A stretch of DNA of 64,000 nucleotides from assembly GCF_000176035.2 (NCBI RefSeq), contig NC_015675.1, positions 3,848,001 to 3,912,000 of the forward strand. Direction: 5' to 3'. Below the pieces are notes generated by a model. It ran no database searches and was not told where the DNA came from. It worked only from the letters and a program-made list of their open reading frames with translations. Each line of letters starts with the position of its first letter. Positions within the stretch are counted from its first letter, which is position 1. The position numbers were made by a program, and so were the translations under genes. Origin of the DNA: Mesorhizobium opportunistum WSM2075. GTDB lineage: Bacteria > Pseudomonadota > Alphaproteobacteria > Rhizobiales > Rhizobiaceae. This document shows positions 24,897-34,217 of the stretch, piece after piece.

Positions 24897-27335
24897 ATGT
24901 TGGGCAATTTTCGGGCCGTGGTCGTTGGTGGCGGCTGTGTCGGCGCAGGCATTCTTTACGGCCTGGCGAAGCGCGGCTGGAGCGATGTCGCGCTGCTCGA
25001 GCGAACGCAGCTTACCGCCGGTTCGACATGGCATGCGGCGGGGCTGATACCCTCCTATGCGCGCAGCCTGAATGTCGGCCGCATGATCGCCAAGTCCATC
25101 GATATCTATGAAGGCCTCGAAGCCGAAACCGGCCAGAAGGTCGGCTGGCACAAATGCGGCCAGCTGCGCATCGCCAACACACGCGACCGGCTCGACGAAT
25201 ACCGCAGCTACATGGATGTCGCCGAGGTCCAGGGGATCCGGGCGCGGATCGTATCGCCCGCCGAGGCGCGCGAGATCTGGCCGCTGCTGAACAACAGCGA
25301 CATGCTGGGCGCGCTCTATCATCCCGATGACGGTCATATCGCGCCCGCCGACGTGACCCAGGCAATGGCCAAGGGCGCGCGCGACCTTGGCGCGAAGATC
25401 CATCTCGGCACCGAGGTGACGGGGTTCGAGCGGATGCCAGGCGGCGAGTGGAAGGTCAGAACTTCGCGTGGCGACATGATCTGCGAACACGTCATCCTCG
25501 CCACCGGCAATTATGCACGCCAGACCGGCGCCATGCTGGGCCTCGACATTCCGGCCATCCCGATCGTGCATCAGTACTGGATCACCGAGGCGGTGCCCGA
25601 AGTGGTGGAACGCAAGCGGCTTGGCCTTCCGGAAATGCCGATCCTGAGGGACGAGGGCTACGAGGGTTATCTGCGCGAGGAGGGCGACGGGCTGATGTTC
25701 GGCCCCTACGAGCGCACCGAACAGCTCAAACTGTTCGCCGAGAACGGCGTGCCGGAATGGTTCGGCGCCGACCTGCTCGATGAGGATTTCGACGCCGTCT
25801 CCTGGAACTGGGAACGGGCGAGCGAACTCGTGCCCGCGCTCGGGCGCGCCGGCATCAAGCGGAATGTGCGCGGACCTTTCCAGATGACGGCCGATGAACT
25901 GCCGCTGATGGGGCCGGCCTGGGGGCTTCAAAATGTCTGGCTCGCCGAAGGCGTGCCGGGCGGCATCCTGTGGGGCGGAGCGATCGGCCACTACCTTTCC
26001 GAGCGGATTGTCGAAGGCGGCAACAGCATCGACACGGCGGAACTGGATCCGCGACGCTTTGGCGACCATGCCAACAAGAACTGGACCCGGGAGAAGGTGC
26101 GGGAAGCCTGGGGCACCCATGCGGCACAGTATTATCCCGGCCAGGACATGCCGGCGGCACGGCCGCAGAAAACAGCTCCGTCCTACGAGCGGCTGAGCCA
26201 GCTCGGCGCGGTGTGGGATGTGCTGAACGGCTGGGAAATGCCAAGCTGGTTCGCGCCTTCGGGCGTCGAGGCCCGCAACTCGTACAGTTGGCGCTGGACC
26301 GCCAAGGGTACCTATGTCGGCGAGGAGGTCCAGGCCGTCCGGCAAGCCGTTGGCCTGGTCGAAATGACGCCTATGACCAAGTTCGAGGTTAGCGGCCCGG
26401 GCGCCGAGCGCTGGCTCGACGGCATTCTCGCCAATCGCTTGCCGAAACTCGGTCGCATCGCGCTCGCCCATCACCTGACGCCGGCCGGCGGCGTGCAGGC
26501 CGAGTATGTGGTGGCGCGGCTGGGGAGCGACCTGTTCTACCTCGTCTCGACACCGCGCGCCGAGCGCTGGAACCACGACGACCTCAGCCGGCTGCTGCCG
26601 ATGGACGGCAGCGTGCACCTGCGCAATGTCACCAACGATCGCGGCAGCTTCACCGTGGTCGGACCCAAGGCGCGCGAAGTGCTGCAACCGCTGACCGAGA
26701 TCGATCTGTCGAACGAGGCTTTCCCCTGGTTCAGCGTGCGGTCGGCGACCGTTGGCCTGGCCAGCGACGTGCGGCTGATGCGCGTCAACTATTCGGGCGA
26801 GCTTGGCTGGGAGCTTTATCATCCGCTCTGCTACCAGCGGCACTTGCTGGATGCGCTGCTGGCGTCGGGACAGGCGCATGGGCTGAGGCTGGTCGGGCTG
26901 CAGGCGCTGGAATCGCTGCGTCTCGACAAGTCCTACCGCGCCATGTACCGCGACATGAACCTCGAACTGTCGGCCTGGGAAAGCGGCCTCGACCGCTTCG
27001 TGAGGCTCGACAAGGGCGACTTCATCGGCCGTGCCGCCCTGGCCGCGAAGCAAAAGCAGGGCACGACGCGCCGGATCGTCACGCTGTCCATCGATACGGA
27101 TGGGGCAAGCGCCTTTGCCTATGAGGGCGTCTATCGCGACGGCAAGCTTGTCGGCCGCGTCACCTCGGCGGGTTACTCCTATACGTTTGGCCACGACATA
27201 GCCCTGGCGCTGCTGCCGGCGGAGCTTGGCACGCCAGGCACCGCGCTGGAGGTTTCAATCCTCGGCGAGCGGCGCCCGGCAAAAGTGATCGCGGACTCTC
27301 CCTATGACCCGGAAGGCGCGCGCGGACGCATGTAG
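24897..27335 (+). CDS. dimethylglycine/sarcosine dehydrogenase-type FAD-GcvT protein
   Basis: An 812-residue two-part enzyme. Residues 1-400 are a DAO-type FAD domain: VVVGGGCVGAGI for the dinucleotide, then ERTQLTAGSTWHAAG, where the His after the W fits the covalent-FAD region of DMGDH relatives. Residues 460-810 are a GcvT folate-binding domain (FTVVGPKAREVLQPLTEIDL in its middle, NYSGELGWELYHP, GLQALESLRLDKSYR, and the C-terminal barrel with GHDIALALLP). The family oxidatively demethylates N-methyl amino acids and passes the carbon to tetrahydrofolate. ATG 24897 directly precedes the FAD motif. It is the first gene right of the prophage. Substrate not certain. Confidence 0.88.
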   Translation: MLGNFRAVVVGGGCVGAGILYGLAKRGWSDVALLERTQLTAGSTWHAAGLIPSYARSLNVGRMIAKSIDIYEGLEAETGQKVGWHKCGQLRIANTRDRLDEYRSYMDVAEVQGIRARIVSPAEAREIWPLLNNSDMLGALYHPDDGHIAPADVTQAMAKGARDLGAKIHLGTEVTGFERMPGGEWKVRTSRGDMICEHVILATGNYARQTGAMLGLDIPAIPIVHQYWITEAVPEVVERKRLGLPEMPILRDEGYEGYLREEGDGLMFGPYERTEQLKLFAENGVPEWFGADLLDEDFDAVSWNWERASELVPALGRAGIKRNVRGPFQMTADELPLMGPAWGLQNVWLAEGVPGGILWGGAIGHYLSERIVEGGNSIDTAELDPRRFGDHANKNWTREKVREAWGTHAAQYYPGQDMPAARPQKTAPSYERLSQLGAVWDVLNGWEMPSWFAPSGVEARNSYSWRWTAKGTYVGEEVQAVRQAVGLVEMTPMTKFEVSGPGAERWLDGILANRLPKLGRIALAHHLTPAGGVQAEYVVARLGSDLFYLVSTPRAERWNHDDLSRLLPMDGSVHLRNVTNDRGSFTVVGPKAREVLQPLTEIDLSNEAFPWFSVRSATVGLASDVRLMRVNYSGELGWELYHPLCYQRHLLDALLASGQAHGLRLVGLQALESLRLDKSYRAMYRDMNLELSAWESGLDRFVRLDKGDFIGRAALAAKQKQGTTRRIVTLSIDTDGASAFAYEGVYRDGKLVGRVTSAGYSYTFGHDIALALLPAELGTPGTALEVSILGERRPAKVIADSPYDPEGARGRM

Positions 27336-27360
27336 GGGAATCCCCGGCACGGTGGCCGTC

Positions 27361-28686
27361 CTATAAGGGCTGGACGTTTGATCCGTTCGGCAGATCGATC
27401 GTAACAACGAGGCCGTTCGGCTCGTTGTCATGCAACTCGATCTTGCCGCCGTGGCCCTGGATGATGTCCGCCACGATCGAGAGGCCCAGGCCGAAACCGT
27501 GCTTCGAGGCAACGCCGCGCGACATGTCTTCCTTGAAGAACGGTTCGAAAACGCTGGAGCGTGCCGTCATCGAAATGCCCGGCCCGTCGTCGCCGACCGC
27601 GATGCGCGCCGCTGTGTCGGCCTGCGTCAATGCAACGGTGACGTTGCCGGCGAATTTGACCCCGTTGTCGCACAGATTGGTGATCGCACGCGCCAGCGCA
27701 TTGGGCTTGCACCAGCCCAGGAGTCTGTCCGGTCCGGAATAGGTAACCGAGAACCCGACATCGGAGAATTCGGCACAAACGGTTTGCAGCACGCTGGCAA
27801 TGTCTGCCCGCTGAAGTTTCTCCGTCGAGACATCGTTGCGCAGATAGATCAGCGTCTCGTCGATCAGATCTTCTATGTGCTGGACATCGGACAGTATGGC
27901 GGTTCGGACCGACCCATCATCCATGCGCTCGGCGCGAAGCCGCAGCCGCGTCAACGGTGTGCGCAGATCATGGCTGACGCTGCGCAGCATGCGCGTGCGG
28001 TTTTCGATCATCGTGCGGATACGCGTCCGCATCGTGTTCAGGGCGCGCGCCAGGCCGACCATTTCGATCGAGCCGCGTTCCGCGAAAAGCTCGTTGCCGT
28101 TCTCGATCTCGGCTTCCCCCACGGCCGCCGAGATGCGCTTCAATGGGTCGGTCACGGCCCATACCGCAAACAGCCAGATCAGGACGGGCAAGGCGACAAA
28201 AGCCATGAATCGGTAGAACAAGGCACGGACGAAGCCCGATGTCAGCCAGCAATCGGGCATGCCGAAATGGGCCAGGACGCTCTGCTGGTCCAGATCGACG
28301 ACATACGCGTATTGGCCGCCGATCCTTGTCCAGTGCCCGTCAACCATCCCCCTGTCGATGACGAAGAGCCATTCGATGCTCCGCGATTGCAGATAGGAAA
28401 AGGGAATAGTGTGGGTCTGTTCCTTGGGCAGTATCTTGAAATCGAAGCCTGCCCGCGTTGCCGTTGCCAGAAGGGCACCACGGGCTTCGCTCGGTGTTTC
28501 GCGCAACAAGGCGGCGACGATGGCGGCCCGCCTTTCGCAATCTTCCACAACGGGAAGGTCGACATTCTCTATCCAACCTTCGACGACCGATCCGACCGAC
28601 ATGATCACAATCACCGCAGTGAAAATGATTGCCGCAAACTGCCCACGCACCGACTGCGGCAGGAAACGGCGGGCCAAATCCCTCAC
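27361..28686 (-). CDS. sensor histidine kinase
   Basis: A 441-residue membrane kinase started by GTG in a GTGA overlap with the regulator gene. TM segments lie near 17-33 and 158-177, with a periplasmic sensor domain of about 125 residues between them, then HAMP (178-230). The HisKA site is VSHDLRTPL with His-239. HATPase motifs follow: NLCDNGVKFA, VGDDGPGI and HGFGLGLSIV. It phosphorylates the OmpR-type partner encoded upstream. The signal is unknown; location in a mipA operon suggests envelope stress. Confidence 0.93.
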   Translation of the reverse strand: MRDLARRFLPQSVRGQFAAIIFTAVIVIMSVGSVVEGWIENVDLPVVEDCERRAAIVAALLRETPSEARGALLATATRAGFDFKILPKEQTHTIPFSYLQSRSIEWLFVIDRGMVDGHWTRIGGQYAYVVDLDQQSVLAHFGMPDCWLTSGFVRALFYRFMAFVALPVLIWLFAVWAVTDPLKRISAAVGEAEIENGNELFAERGSIEMVGLARALNTMRTRIRTMIENRTRMLRSVSHDLRTPLTRLRLRAERMDDGSVRTAILSDVQHIEDLIDETLIYLRNDVSTEKLQRADIASVLQTVCAEFSDVGFSVTYSGPDRLLGWCKPNALARAITNLCDNGVKFAGNVTVALTQADTAARIAVGDDGPGISMTARSSVFEPFFKEDMSRGVASKHGFGLGLSIVADIIQGHGGKIELHDNEPNGLVVTIDLPNGSNVQPL

Positions 28687-29462
28687 GCTTCCTCCACAGT
28701 CGCGGTGAAGATGTAGCCGCCCAGCCGTACGGTCCTCAGAAGCACCGGATCGCGCGCGTCCTTTTCGATCTTCTGGCGGATCCGGCTGACATGGACATCG
28801 ACGCTTCGCTCGATCGGGCCGGCAAGTCCGGCATGGGTTACGCTGAGAAGTTCCTCGCGCGACAGAACCCGGCCTGGATTGCGGCAGAACGCAAGCAACA
28901 GATCGAATTCGTGCGTCGTGGTCGCAACCCGCGCATTGCTTGGATCATGCAATTGCCGGCGAACGGGATCGAGGCGCCAGCCGTTGAAGCGAAGCACTTT
29001 CGATCGGTCCCGCTCGTCGGGAGCGTAGGCCGTGCGGCGCAGCAACGCCCGTATCCTTGCCGTCAGCTCGCGCGCGCTGAACGGTTTCGTCACATAGTCG
29101 TCGGCGCCGATCTCCAGTCCGAAGATGCGGTCGATTTCCTCGCCAAGCGCCGTCAGCATCAGGAGCGGAACATTCGTGTGCGCGCGAAGACGGCGGCAGA
29201 TGCTGAGGCCGTTTTCACCAGGCAGCATGATATCGAGCACGATCAGGTCGAATTTCTGGTTGAGAAGCGCGGCGTTCATCCGGGCGCCGTTGCCGGCGAT
29301 TTCCACGATCATGCCGTTTTCGGTGAGCGTCTCGCCCAGCATACGCGCGATCTCGACATCGTCTTCGACAATGAGGACATGCGACCCTTGCCTCGGCGAT
29401 TTGAACTCTGCGTTCAAATCGATCCGGTTTGCCGCAGCCTGCATTGCACCATGTGTTGGCAT
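28683..29462 (-). CDS. OmpR-family response regulator
   Basis: A 259-residue regulator. The receiver has the acidic pair in VLIVEDDVEI, phosphoacceptor Asp-77 in FDLIVLDIMLPG, Thr in LMLTA and Lys in YVTKPFSARE. The C-terminal winged helix has HEFDLLLAFCRNPGRVLSRE and SVDVHVSRIRQKI, ending LRTVRLGGYIF. ATG 29462 forms a TGATG overlap with the mipA stop; a 22-residue extension precedes the receiver. It pairs with the downstream kinase and probably controls this operon. Confidence 0.93.
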   Translation of the reverse strand: MPTHGAMQAAANRIDLNAEFKSPRQGSHVLIVEDDVEIARMLGETLTENGMIVEIAGNGARMNAALLNQKFDLIVLDIMLPGENGLSICRRLRAHTNVPLLMLTALGEEIDRIFGLEIGADDYVTKPFSARELTARIRALLRRTAYAPDERDRSKVLRFNGWRLDPVRRQLHDPSNARVATTTHEFDLLLAFCRNPGRVLSREELLSVTHAGLAGPIERSVDVHVSRIRQKIEKDARDPVLLRTVRLGGYIFTATVEEA

Positions 29463-30319
29463 CAAAACCGATATCCGACGAGAAGCATCCCCGAGGGCTG
29501 GACCTTCTCGACCACAACAGGGCTGTCGGCGGCGTCACCCAAGAGAATGCCGACCCCCGCCTGGCCGCGCACCATCCAGTTCTGATTGAGCATATATGTG
29601 GCGGAAATCGAAAAATCGGCGCGCTTTAACCCGGCGCCGGCATCATAGCGCGCCAACCCCGAGCGGGCCGATTGTTCCGGCGTGACGCCAAAGTAGGCCT
29701 GCATGTATTTTTCGTCGGCGAAGATGACCGATGCGCCGGCGCCGACGATCAACGATTGCGACAGCGGCCGGGTCACCTCGATCCCGATCGTGCCCTCCAT
29801 GCCATCGCTGCCGCCGATGGTCTTGTCCAACTGTGCGAAGATTTCCGCCGGGCCGAACTTCATCGCGGCCTTCGCGCCGACGATCGCGCCCATGTCGACA
29901 TCGCCCAGGCCGCGCAGGTGATCGGCATCGTCTTCCTTGCGGCCCATGTCATAGCCAAGCCGCGCACTGAATTCGAACGGCCCTTGTTCATAGAGGGCGA
30001 TGTTGGCGCCCGTCGGGTCGATCCTCACCGTGTCGAGGAATGTCGCCGATACGAAGGGCACCGGCATGACCTTGAACTCGTTGCTACCCTCATATTTGGG
30101 GACGATGATGGCGCCGCCGCCAAGGACGACATGCCAGTCGGCCAGTTTCTGTTCGAAGCGCCCGAAACGCGAAGGCTCGGGCGGCGGGGTCAAGTCTTCT
30201 TCGGTATCGACGGCAATAGCGTCCGCCGCCAGAACGATTTCCGGATGCGTTGAAAACAGGATTGTCATCGCCGCGAGAGAGGCTCGGCCGGCGAACATTC
30301 CAGACACGATTTTGAACAT
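29462..30319 (-). CDS. mipA: MipA/OmpV family outer membrane protein
   Basis: A 285-residue protein with a signal-type N-terminus (FAGRASLAAMTILFS, cut near AADA at about 32) and a beta-barrel. The family start motif is WHVVLGGGAIIVPKYEGSN, followed by VSATFLDTVRIDPTG, and the last residue is Phe (LLVGYRF), the outer-membrane targeting signal. MipA links murein hydrolase and synthase in E. coli; OmpV relatives are barrels of less certain role. It is the first gene of a three-gene operon with the regulator and kinase, an arrangement that suggests envelope-signal control. GGAG precedes the ATG. Confidence 0.88.
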   Translation of the reverse strand: MFKIVSGMFAGRASLAAMTILFSTHPEIVLAADAIAVDTEEDLTPPPEPSRFGRFEQKLADWHVVLGGGAIIVPKYEGSNEFKVMPVPFVSATFLDTVRIDPTGANIALYEQGPFEFSARLGYDMGRKEDDADHLRGLGDVDMGAIVGAKAAMKFGPAEIFAQLDKTIGGSDGMEGTIGIEVTRPLSQSLIVGAGASVIFADEKYMQAYFGVTPEQSARSGLARYDAGAGLKRADFSISATYMLNQNWMVRGQAGVGILLGDAADSPVVVEKVQPSGMLLVGYRF

Positions 30320-30494
30320 GCATGCTCCAGAGCAGCGAGGCAGTAAGTGCCCCTGATGCTCGGACTATTTCAAATGAAAGTGGCTGCATGCGTGAAGTGA
30401 TGTTAAGTTTTGTTGCGCAATCTTGGCCTGATCTTGGCTCCATGCGCGCGGCTCTGGTTGCCGCGCACGCTCGACTATCCCCAAGCGCGGGAGG

Positions 30495-31457
30495 TCAATC
30501 GACGACTTCTGCTTCCAGATCGTCCCCTTGCCTCCGGCCACCGTCAGAGCGGCGAAATGCTCGGTAGCGGCCGGGCGATAGGCCGTGATGTCGCTGGAAC
30601 AGCTTCGAAAACGCGGCCGCGGTCTCATAGCCGACACGGGCCGCAATCCGTGCAATCCCCTCGTCGCTGGTTTCGAGCAGAAAAGCGGCCTCCGACATCC
30701 GGCGTGAGATCAGATAACGGTACATGGGCTCGCCCACGAGCTTGGTGAAGCGAGCCGAAAACGCCGACCGACCAAGTCCCACGCTTTGCCCGAGCTCGCC
30801 AAGCGTCCAGAGCCGATCCGGTCGTTCGTGGATCAACTGAAGTGCCGGTCCTATGTGCGGATCCGCCATCGCCCCCAGCCACCCGCCTTCTCCGGGGCCG
30901 AGCGACTTGATCCAGCTCCGCAACACCTCAACGAAGAGCACTTCAGTCAGACGTGAGAGCGCGACGCCTTGTCCGGGACGCTCGAACGCCGCCTCGCTCA
31001 CCATGCGTTGTAGAATCGCCTCGAGCCATCCACCGTCTTCCGTCGGTTTCAGCAGAAGCAGGGGCGGAAGCAATTCCAAAACGCTGCCGCGCGAGGGCCG
31101 TGCCACAGTAAAATTACCACAAATCATCGTCGCGAGCGGCTGCGCGCTGTCTCCGTGACGAACGATGCCAAGACGTCCAGCTAGCCGATCGATGTCGACA
31201 ATCGGTAACGGCTCTGTCCGGCTATCCGAGTAGATCACATGAGGCTCGCCACGCGTGACGACAACAAAGTCGCCCTCGGTCATGTGGAGTTCTCCCCCCT
31301 GATCGAGCGCGAGGGTGGCTGAGCCACGACTGAGATAATGGAACAGGGCGTATGGGCGCGCTGGCAATGCCAGATTCCATGGATGGCCGAGCTCGAAGTG
31401 GAAGAGCAGGGTGCCACCGAGGCGGACGCGATCAAGCACTTGGGCGAGGATGTCCAT
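30495..31457 (-). CDS. AraC-family regulator with cupin domain
   Basis: A 320-residue regulator. Residues 1-180 form the cupin-like effector part typical of the AraC_binding_2 kind (LLFHFELGHPWNLALPARPY, FHYLSRGSATL, EGDFVVVTRGEPHVIY). Residues 205-305 hold two helix-turn-helix motifs (LWTLGELGQSVGLGRSAFSA and GIARIAARVGYETAAAFSKL, then HHGLSPGRYR). It is divergent from an alpha/beta hydrolase gene with a perfect inverted repeat between them, which suggests local control. The ligand is unknown. Confidence 0.9.
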   Translation of the reverse strand: MDILAQVLDRVRLGGTLLFHFELGHPWNLALPARPYALFHYLSRGSATLALDQGGELHMTEGDFVVVTRGEPHVIYSDSRTEPLPIVDIDRLAGRLGIVRHGDSAQPLATMICGNFTVARPSRGSVLELLPPLLLLKPTEDGGWLEAILQRMVSEAAFERPGQGVALSRLTEVLFVEVLRSWIKSLGPGEGGWLGAMADPHIGPALQLIHERPDRLWTLGELGQSVGLGRSAFSARFTKLVGEPMYRYLISRRMSEAAFLLETSDEGIARIAARVGYETAAAFSKLFQRHHGLSPGRYRAFRRSDGGRRQGDDLEAEVVD

Positions 31458-31493
31458 CCCCCGATGCTAATCCGACGGACGGTCAGACACAAT

Positions 31494-31523
31494 ATTCGGA
31501 CGATTGATGCCTAACGTCCGAAT
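31494..31523. promoter_or_regulatory. inverted repeat, candidate AraC operator
   Basis: ATTCGGACG (31494-31502) and CGTCCGAAT (31515-31523) form a perfect 9-bp inverted repeat with a 12-base spacer, so equivalent points are 21 bases apart (two helical turns). It lies in the 207-base gap between the AraC gene and the hydrolase. Confidence 0.6.
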
Positions 31524-31664
31524 GCTCCACGTACTAACTGATCCCAAGTCGAGCCAACAGGTCGCGGGGCAAACCCGCAAACGGCAGAGGGAAGAACCGC
31601 GACTTGTGCCGACACGTCTGTCCTTTCCCGGACCCGCGTCGTCCGTATCTCAACAGGAGCACCA

Positions 31665-32435
31665 ATGCGAAATCTTCTCCTCTCGGTCGCCACCGTCCTC
31701 ATGGCCGGAGCAACAGTTGCCGCCCCCGCCCAATCAGCTCAACTGCCCAAGGGGGCGGCTCACAATATCGTGCTCGTCCATGGCGCTTTCGTAGACCAGA
31801 CGAGTTGGAAGCCGGTTGCCGATATCCTCACGAAGAAGGGCTACAACGTAACGCTCGTCGAAAACCCGCTCACCTCCCTCGCGGCGGACGTCGATGCCAC
31901 CAAACAGGCGCTCGCCAAAGAGGACGGCAAGACCGTTCTCGTTGGCCACTCCTGGGGCGGTGTGGTCATCACGCAGGCAGGTGACGATCCCAAGGTGTCG
32001 GCGCTCGTCTATGTCTCCGCATTCGCGCCCGACGTGGGAGAATCCCTGGCGAGCCTGGCCAAGAGCGGTCCGGCAACCGAAGGCGGCGCGGCGATTCATC
32101 CCGACGAAAAGGGCAACCTCTACATCGATCCCAAAGTATTTCCTTCGGCAGTCGCGGCCGATCTCCCTCCTGAGATCGCCGAATCCCTGGCAAACCATCA
32201 GCTGCCGTTGAACCACACGGCGTTCGAGGCTCCCGTCGATACGGCAGCCTGGCACGACAAGCCGACATTCTATGTGATCAGCACGAAGGACAAGGTCATT
32301 GCACCCGAGGTCCAGAAGATCTTCGCCACCAGAATGAAGGCCCATACGACGGAGGTCGCCGGCAGCCACGCCTCCCTGGTCGTCCACGCCAAGGAAGTCG
32401 CTGCGGTGATTGAAAAGGCCGCACTCGTGAAGTGA
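31665..32435 (+). CDS. secreted alpha/beta hydrolase
   Basis: A 256-residue hydrolase with a signal peptide (MRNLLLSVATVLMAGATVAA, cut near AQSA). The oxyanion region is NIVLVHGAFVDQTSWKPV; the nucleophile Ser is in VLVGHSWGGVV; the acid is probably in YVISTKDKVIAP and the His in AGSHASLVVH. This is the EstC-like subgroup of small esterases common in soil bacteria. AGGAGC precedes the ATG. It is divergent from the AraC regulator, probably its target. Substrate unknown. Confidence 0.88.
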   Translation: MRNLLLSVATVLMAGATVAAPAQSAQLPKGAAHNIVLVHGAFVDQTSWKPVADILTKKGYNVTLVENPLTSLAADVDATKQALAKEDGKTVLVGHSWGGVVITQAGDDPKVSALVYVSAFAPDVGESLASLAKSGPATEGGAAIHPDEKGNLYIDPKVFPSAVAADLPPEIAESLANHQLPLNHTAFEAPVDTAAWHDKPTFYVISTKDKVIAPEVQKIFATRMKAHTTEVAGSHASLVVHAKEVAAVIEKAALVK

Positions 32436-32442
32436 CGATACC

Positions 32443-32468
32443 GCTCCCGGCACTTTCGTGCCGGGAGC
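32443..32468 (+). terminator. strong hairpin after hydrolase gene
   Basis: GCTCCCGGCAC (32443-32453) pairs perfectly with GTGCCGGGAGC (32458-32468) around a TTTC loop. There is no T-run after it, so it may act as a weak terminator or a mRNA-stabilising structure between the two hydrolase genes. Confidence 0.6.
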
Positions 32469-32578
32469 AACCACCCGTGCTCGACCGGCTACGAAATGCC
32501 TTGGGCCGCGAGCGGCTCAAACTTGGCCAAAACCGCACCAGCTACTCGATTATTTATGCCAAGCATCCGGAGGATGAC

Positions 32579-33439
32579 ATGACTGAACTCGACACCGCGA
32601 GCCAGAACGCCGCCACTCTAGAAACGGCGCCCACCCTTTACATCGAAGGCGGCGGAATCCGCTTCGCCTATCGCCGCCTCGGCCCATCGACCGGAACGCC
32701 GCTGGTTCTCCTGCAGCATTTCTCGGGCAACATCGATGCGTGGGACCCCGCCGTCGTCAATGCCCTGGCCACCGATCGACCGGTGGTCGTTTTCGACAAT
32801 GCCGGGGTCGGCCGCTCGACAGGCCAAACGCCCGACAACATCGCGGCGATGGCCGCAGACGCGGTCGCCTTTATCAACCTGCTCGGCCTCTCCCAAGTCG
32901 ACTTGCTGGGCTTTTCCCTCGGCGGCTTCATCGCGCAGCAGATCGCCGCCGAGCACACAACGCTGGTGCGCAAGCTCATCCTCGTCGGCACCGCTCCGAA
33001 AGGCGGAGAGGAACATCTGTTGGCGGTTCTGCAGGACGCGTTTTCCCAAACCGACGCGCCGGACCCCCGCCTGCCGCTGTTCTTCACGAAGTCGTCCGCC
33101 AGCCAGTCGGCCGGCCTGGCGTTCCTGAAGCGGGCGAAGGCGCGCGGGGAAGATCGGGACACCGATAATGGCGGCGCGGTGACGGATCCACAGGCCAAGG
33201 CGCTTATTACCTGGTGCGCCACACCTGATCCCGAGCACGCTATTCTGCGCGCCATCCATCAGCCCGCCCTTGTGGTCAGCGGCAGCCACGATACCATGCT
33301 GCCGGCGGACAACGCCTATGCAATGTTCAAGGCTCTAAGCAACGCTCAGCTGGTCCTCTATCCCGATTCCGGCCACGGCGCCCTGTTTCAGTACCACGAA
33401 TTGTTCGTCAGCCACGTCCGGACCTTCCTGGAAGCGTAA
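32579..33439 (+). CDS. alpha/beta hydrolase
   Basis: A 286-residue cytoplasmic hydrolase. ATG 32579 has GGAGG 7 bases upstream; the in-frame extension to 32432 runs through the hairpin and is unlikely. Motifs are LVLLQHFSGNIDAWDP (oxyanion region), nucleophile in DLLGFSLGGFIAQQ, acid in ALVVSGSHDTMLP and His in YPDSGHGALFQ. The family covers haloperoxidase-like esterases. It probably forms a unit with the secreted hydrolase upstream. Substrate unknown. Confidence 0.88.
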   Translation: MTELDTASQNAATLETAPTLYIEGGGIRFAYRRLGPSTGTPLVLLQHFSGNIDAWDPAVVNALATDRPVVVFDNAGVGRSTGQTPDNIAAMAADAVAFINLLGLSQVDLLGFSLGGFIAQQIAAEHTTLVRKLILVGTAPKGGEEHLLAVLQDAFSQTDAPDPRLPLFFTKSSASQSAGLAFLKRAKARGEDRDTDNGGAVTDPQAKALITWCATPDPEHAILRAIHQPALVVSGSHDTMLPADNAYAMFKALSNAQLVLYPDSGHGALFQYHELFVSHVRTFLEA

Positions 33440-33502
33440 TCAGCGGTGGTCACGGCGCGATCGGTCGCCCCTTTATTCCTGAGAGCTGTTGCGGAGAAAG
33501 AA

Positions 33503-33997
33503 ATGACAATCGCAAAGGTCGAGGTTGAGCGTTTCAGCCTGACGTGTTCCAAACCATTCGACGCCGTTGTGGCCGCGCTCAAGTCAGCGGTCGGGCAACC
33601 TGACATGGTCGAATTTTTCAAGGCGACGAGGGCTGCAAATTCCTTCTCGGATTTGGAGCGCGTTGTGCAAAGCGGCCTCGGCCGAACAGGTCTCATGCTC
33701 TTCGGGGAATTCGACTTGGGCGCCATTCTGCGCCGCGAAACTGGAACCGAGACTCCCAAGAGCATGCGGTTCCTGGTGGGCAATCCACTCATCATGAAAG
33801 AAATGGTCAAGCACGTTCCCGATGCTGGATCTTACGCTCCAGTCACAGTCCTTGTTGATGAACGTCTCGATGGCGTTCATGTCTCCTACGACAAAATGGA
33901 GAGTTGTCTGCTCCCTTATGGCAGTTTGGAGGCCCTTGCCGTCGCTCGCGATCTTGATGCGAAAATCACAACCTTGCTGCGCAAATGCGCGCACTAG
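33503..33997 (+). CDS. DUF302 domain protein
   Basis: A 164-residue protein. ATG 33503 follows GGAGAAAG; an earlier in-frame start at 33446 lacks a site. It begins VEVERFSLTCSKPFDAVVAA, and the end has APVTVLVDERLDGVHVSYDK then ESCLLPYGSLEALAVARDLD, the pattern of DUF302 proteins, small alpha-beta folds of unknown role. It follows the hydrolases and may be co-transcribed. Confidence 0.75.
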   Translation: MTIAKVEVERFSLTCSKPFDAVVAALKSAVGQPDMVEFFKATRAANSFSDLERVVQSGLGRTGLMLFGEFDLGAILRRETGTETPKSMRFLVGNPLIMKEMVKHVPDAGSYAPVTVLVDERLDGVHVSYDKMESCLLPYGSLEALAVARDLDAKITTLLRKCAH

Positions 33998-34004
33998 GCT
34001 CATG

Positions 34005-34186
34005 GTGACGCTTCAAGCGGCAGGTTACGCCCACGTATTTGGCCATGACATAGCATTGGCGCTGCTGCCGCTGGGCTTGGAACGCCCGGTACGGCGCTGG
34101 AGGTTTCAATTCTCGGCGAGCGGCGCCCGGCAAGGGTGATCGCCGACTCTCCTTATGACACGGAACGATCGCGCGGGCGTGTGTGA
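34005..34186 (+). pseudogene. decayed 3' fragment of an FAD-GcvT dehydrogenase gene
   Basis: The bases code for GYAHVFGHDIALALLP in one frame and, after a one-base loss near 34078, for GTPGTALEVSILGERRPARV then IADSPYDTERSRGRV in the next, ending at TGA 34184-34186. This matches the C-terminus of the protein at 24897-27335 (GYSYTFGHDIALALLP; GTALEVSILGERRPA; VIADSPYD). Only the last 60 or so codons remain. It is a relic of a second copy, lying between the DUF302 gene and the serine-cycle operon. Confidence 0.85.
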
Positions 34187-34217
34187 AGGACACCGCCAGC
34201 GTGGAGAGACCCTGAAA

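Noticed and set aside
24702..27194. An 830-residue open frame antisense to the FAD-GcvT gene
   Set aside because: It mirrors a gene with clear FAD and GcvT motifs; in GC-rich DNA long antisense frames are common, and its product has no motif and an Arg/Gly/His-biased composition.
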